A program made the translations under genes and the position numbers. From assembly GCA_002455755.1 (NCBI GenBank), contig DKLL01000143.1:5774-12925 (forward strand): DNA of 7,152 nt. Direction: 5' to 3'. The notes under the pieces were generated by a model. It made no database searches. It was not told the origin of the DNA and saw nothing but the letters and a program-made list of their open reading frames with translations. The DNA comes from Acinetobacter sp. UBA6641. GTDB taxonomy: Bacteria; Pseudomonadota; Gammaproteobacteria; Pseudomonadales; Moraxellaceae. The stretch's first letter is position 1. The number at the start of each line of letters is the position of its first letter. Positions 5,570 to 7,152 of this stretch are shown piece after piece.

Positions 5570-5688
5570 ATGCAAAAACCTGATCACTCCATCATGTTTT
5601 TTATCGGCTACAACTATGCAAATATGCTGACAACAACAAAATTCAGTTCGTAAAAAGCCCCTCAATTTTTAGGGGCTTCTTTCTTTTT
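5570..5688 (+). ncRNA. Candidate small RNA (or leaderless 27-residue micro-ORF)
   Basis: A transcript of about 115-120 bases is bounded by the promoter at 5536-5564 and the hairpin-plus-T tract at 5655-5688. Ahead of the terminator is a mostly unpaired region with a short CTGA/TCAG stem around an A/C-rich loop (5627-5646). The terminator ends in a long U-rich tail of the kind Hfq binds. These are the usual marks of a trans-acting small RNA, but no known family is recognised. As an alternative, an ATG falls exactly at the predicted start (5570) and opens a 27-codon frame ending TAA at 5651-5653, one base before the terminator stem, so a leaderless micro-mRNA is possible. It converges on the pirin gene and shares its terminator. 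Confidence 0.35.
5655..5688. terminator. Bidirectional intrinsic terminator, pirin side and small RNA side
   Basis: AAGCCCCT (5655-5662) and AGGGGCTT (5671-5678) form a GC-rich stem with an eight-base loop. The plus strand continues CTTTCTTTTTC. The minus strand continues with T residues, about 35 bases after the pirin stop at 5712. It therefore can end the pirin mRNA and any plus-strand transcript. Confidence 0.85.
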
Positions 5689-5711
5689 CAGTCAATCGGG
5701 AAATACCAGGC

Positions 5712-6599
5712 TTAACCTGCCACCGGGATTTCACCGAACTTGCCGCTATTAAAATCATTAAATGCTTGAATGATTTCATCTTTGCTATTCATCACGAAAG
5801 GTCCATAACCTTGAATGGGTTCATTAAGCGGTTGACCGGTCAGCAGCAAAAATTTGCTGTGTTGCAGTGCTTCAAGTTGAATATCGGCTTCGCCATCTTG
5901 AGCAAACATCACAATCGAGCTGTCTTGCACATGCTGCGTTGCATTCAGCCGCATTTCACCCGATAACACCACCAGCAGGACATTGTGATTGACCGGCACA
6001 TGCAGATGCTGAACCTGCTCGGCTTTTAATTCACCATCCCAGACATTGACCGGACTATGGGTCGAAGCGGGACCGGCATGTTCTGCATGACCGTCCATAT
6101 AGCGACCTGCAATCACCCGGATATGTCCTGCACCGTGTTCAAACTCAATCACGGGAATGTCTTTTGCCGCAATGGCCTGATATTTCGGTGCAGTCATTTT
6201 GTTTGCTGCGGGCAAGTTCACCCACAGCTGGACCATTTCAAACAGCCCGCCATGTTGAGCAAACCCAGCCGAATGAAATTCTTCATGCACCAAACCGGCT
6301 CCTGCCGTCATCCATTGCACATCGCCAGTTTGAATGGTTCCGCCACCACCCGCCGAGTCTTTATGCGTCACCCCGCCCTGATAGGCGATGGTCACGGTTT
6401 CAAAGCCACGATGCGGATGCGAACCGACTCCACGCTGCTGCGTGGTTGGGCTAAAATGGTAGGGTGCCGCGTAATCCAAGAGCAAGAATGGACTGATTGC
6501 CTGCCCTAAACGGTCATAGGAAAACAGGTTTTTCACCGGAAAACCATCACCCACCCAGTGCATGTTCTGGTTACGGTAAACGCCAATAATTTTTTTCAT
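5712..6599 (-). CDS. Pirin-family protein (bicupin, quercetinase-like)
   Basis: A 295-residue cytoplasmic bicupin of normal family length. The N-terminal cupin contains the pirin signature GVGSHPHRGFETVT (57-70) and TAGAGLVHEEFH (98-109). His61, His63, His105 and Glu107 match the four metal ligands of pirins, so a bound iron or similar metal and a quercetin-dioxygenase-like or redox-sensing activity are expected from the family. The C-terminal cupin (about 180-260) has the usual degenerate form, and the end YGPFVMNSKDEIIQAFNDF is typical of bacterial pirins. The start is fixed by AGGAG (6610-6606) six bases before the ATG. Terminators lie on both sides (5655-5688 and 6814-6845), so it is a single-gene unit. 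It lies downstream of ahpC on the same strand. A shared oxidative-stress theme is possible but not shown. The in vivo substrate of bacterial pirins is generally unsettled. Confidence 0.93.
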   Translation of the reverse strand: MKKIIGVYRNQNMHWVGDGFPVKNLFSYDRLGQAISPFLLLDYAAPYHFSPTTQQRGVGSHPHRGFETVTIAYQGGVTHKDSAGGGGTIQTGDVQWMTAGAGLVHEEFHSAGFAQHGGLFEMVQLWVNLPAANKMTAPKYQAIAAKDIPVIEFEHGAGHIRVIAGRYMDGHAEHAGPASTHSPVNVWDGELKAEQVQHLHVPVNHNVLLVVLSGEMRLNATQHVQDSSIVMFAQDGEADIQLEALQHSKFLLLTGQPLNEPIQGYGPFVMNSKDEIIQAFNDFNSGKFGEIPVAG

Positions 6600-6813
6600 C
6601 TCAAACTCCTATCTCTAGGAAACAATATGCGTTTATCTTAGATTTTTTAAAGATTGCGGCCTAGTGGCAGCGCAATATACAGCGTCCCAAGAATGGGATA
6701 ATCGAATTTTTACCATCAAATTCAATACAAAAAGTCATTTCATTCAGATCAATGTCATCATTTTCCCTATAGCTGAACTGATCTATCTTGTTATTTTAAA
6801 AGAAATTTGTATA

Positions 6814-6845
6814 AAAAAATCCAGAACCGGAGTTCTGGATTTTTT
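6814..6845. terminator. Strong bidirectional terminator between ahpC and the pirin gene
   Basis: A perfect 14-pair inverted repeat, AAAAAATCCAGAAC and GTTCTGGATTTTTT, around a CGGA tetraloop. On the minus strand it lies 21 bases after the ahpC stop codon and ends in a T run, so it ends ahpC transcription before the pirin gene. Confidence 0.9.
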
Positions 6846-6866
6846 ACCAAGAATGGAAACCTAAGC

Positions 6867-7152
6867 TTAAATTTTACCGATCAGGTCGATTGAAGGCGCA
6901 AGGGTGGCATCACCTTCTTTCCATTTAGCCGGGCAAACTTCACCTGGGTGAGCATGGACATATTGCGCAGCTTTCACTTTACGAAGGAGTTCTTGCGCAT
7001 CACGGCCAATACCGCCAGCGTTGATTTCGATAATCTGGATTTTGCCTTCCGGATCAATCACGAAAGTACCACGGTCTGCCAGACCTTCAGCTTCGATGAG
7101 CACTTCAAAGTTTTTCGCCAAGGTCCAGGTTGGGTCGCCAACCATAGGGTAC
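6867..7152 (-). CDS. ahpC: Alkyl hydroperoxide reductase peroxidase subunit AhpC, C-terminal half only
   Basis: AhpC is a typical 2-Cys peroxiredoxin that reduces hydrogen peroxide and organic hydroperoxides and is recycled by AhpF. The window holds the last 94 codons or so of an expected 187, starting in [18 protein letters not shown] and running off the right edge. Conserved landmarks are [10 protein letters not shown], the [12 protein letters not shown] helix, AAQYV and [20 protein letters not shown], which contains the resolving cysteine (codon 6935-6933). The protein ends IDLIGKI, the usual tail. The peroxidatic cysteine and start codon lie outside the window. The ATG at 7145 is internal (the M of PMVGD), not a start. 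A strong terminator follows at 6814-6845. No ahpF is seen on this side. Confidence 0.96.
   Translation of the reverse strand, partial: YPMVGDPTWTLAKNFEVLIEAEGLADRGTFVIDPEGKIQIIEINAGGIGRDAQELLRKVKAAQYVHAHPGEVCPAKWKEGDATLAPSIDLIGKI

Noticed and set aside
6057..6509. 150- and 96-residue plus-strand frames inside the pirin gene
   Set aside because: They are antisense shadows of a well-conserved pirin coding sequence.
6788..6815. Plus-strand promoter TTGTTA / TATAAA
   Set aside because: Its predicted start falls inside the ahpC-pirin terminator hairpin, with no gene following on the plus strand. AT-rich DNA next to terminators gives such matches by chance.
6867..7145. Stand-alone 92-residue peroxiredoxin-like protein starting at the ATG at 7145
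   Set aside because: The frame is open upstream (YP before MVGDP) and matches the internal part of AhpC, so the gene simply continues past the window.

Overview
The window looks like a piece of a gammaproteobacterial chromosome, most likely Acinetobacter or a close relative. That rests on the moderately AT-rich base composition, the AT-rich spacers, the protein styles (HsdM, pirin, AhpC) and the tRNA-Thr sequence. No database was searched, so the genus is an inference. Most genes lie on the minus strand.

Left part (1-2620): the 5' two-thirds of hsdM, the DNA methyltransferase subunit of a type I restriction-modification system, runs off the left edge. It carries a one-base frameshift at a short A run (503-506). 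To its right is a poorly conserved stretch with the marks of accessory DNA. It holds a headless reading frame (1205-1450), a 37-codon ORF with a good ribosome binding site, a small single-pass membrane protein gene with its own terminator, a small Pro/Gln/Asp-rich repeat protein gene, and a decayed gene relic (2296-2515).

Centre (2537-3100): a 75-residue helical protein gene with a near-consensus promoter comes first. It is followed by a tRNA-Thr(UGU) gene with its own promoter, an encoded CCA and an intrinsic terminator.

Right part (3147-7152): a tightly coupled minus-strand pair encodes an FAD-dependent amine-oxidase-type oxidoreductase (TTG start) and a class I SAM-dependent methyltransferase. 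They probably act in sequence on one lipid or small-molecule substrate. A 430-base AT-rich spacer follows. It contains a near-consensus plus-strand promoter aimed at an intrinsic terminator about 90 bases away, with no known gene between, so it is a candidate small RNA or leaderless micro-ORF. Then come a pirin-family gene and the 3' half of ahpC (peroxiredoxin), which runs off the right edge. Strong terminators lie on both sides of the pirin gene, so it is probably transcribed alone.

No insertion sequence, CRISPR array or complete defence island is visible. The best leads are the orphan promoter-terminator unit at 5536-5690, the coupled oxidoreductase-methyltransferase pair, and the frameshifted hsdM beside decaying small genes.
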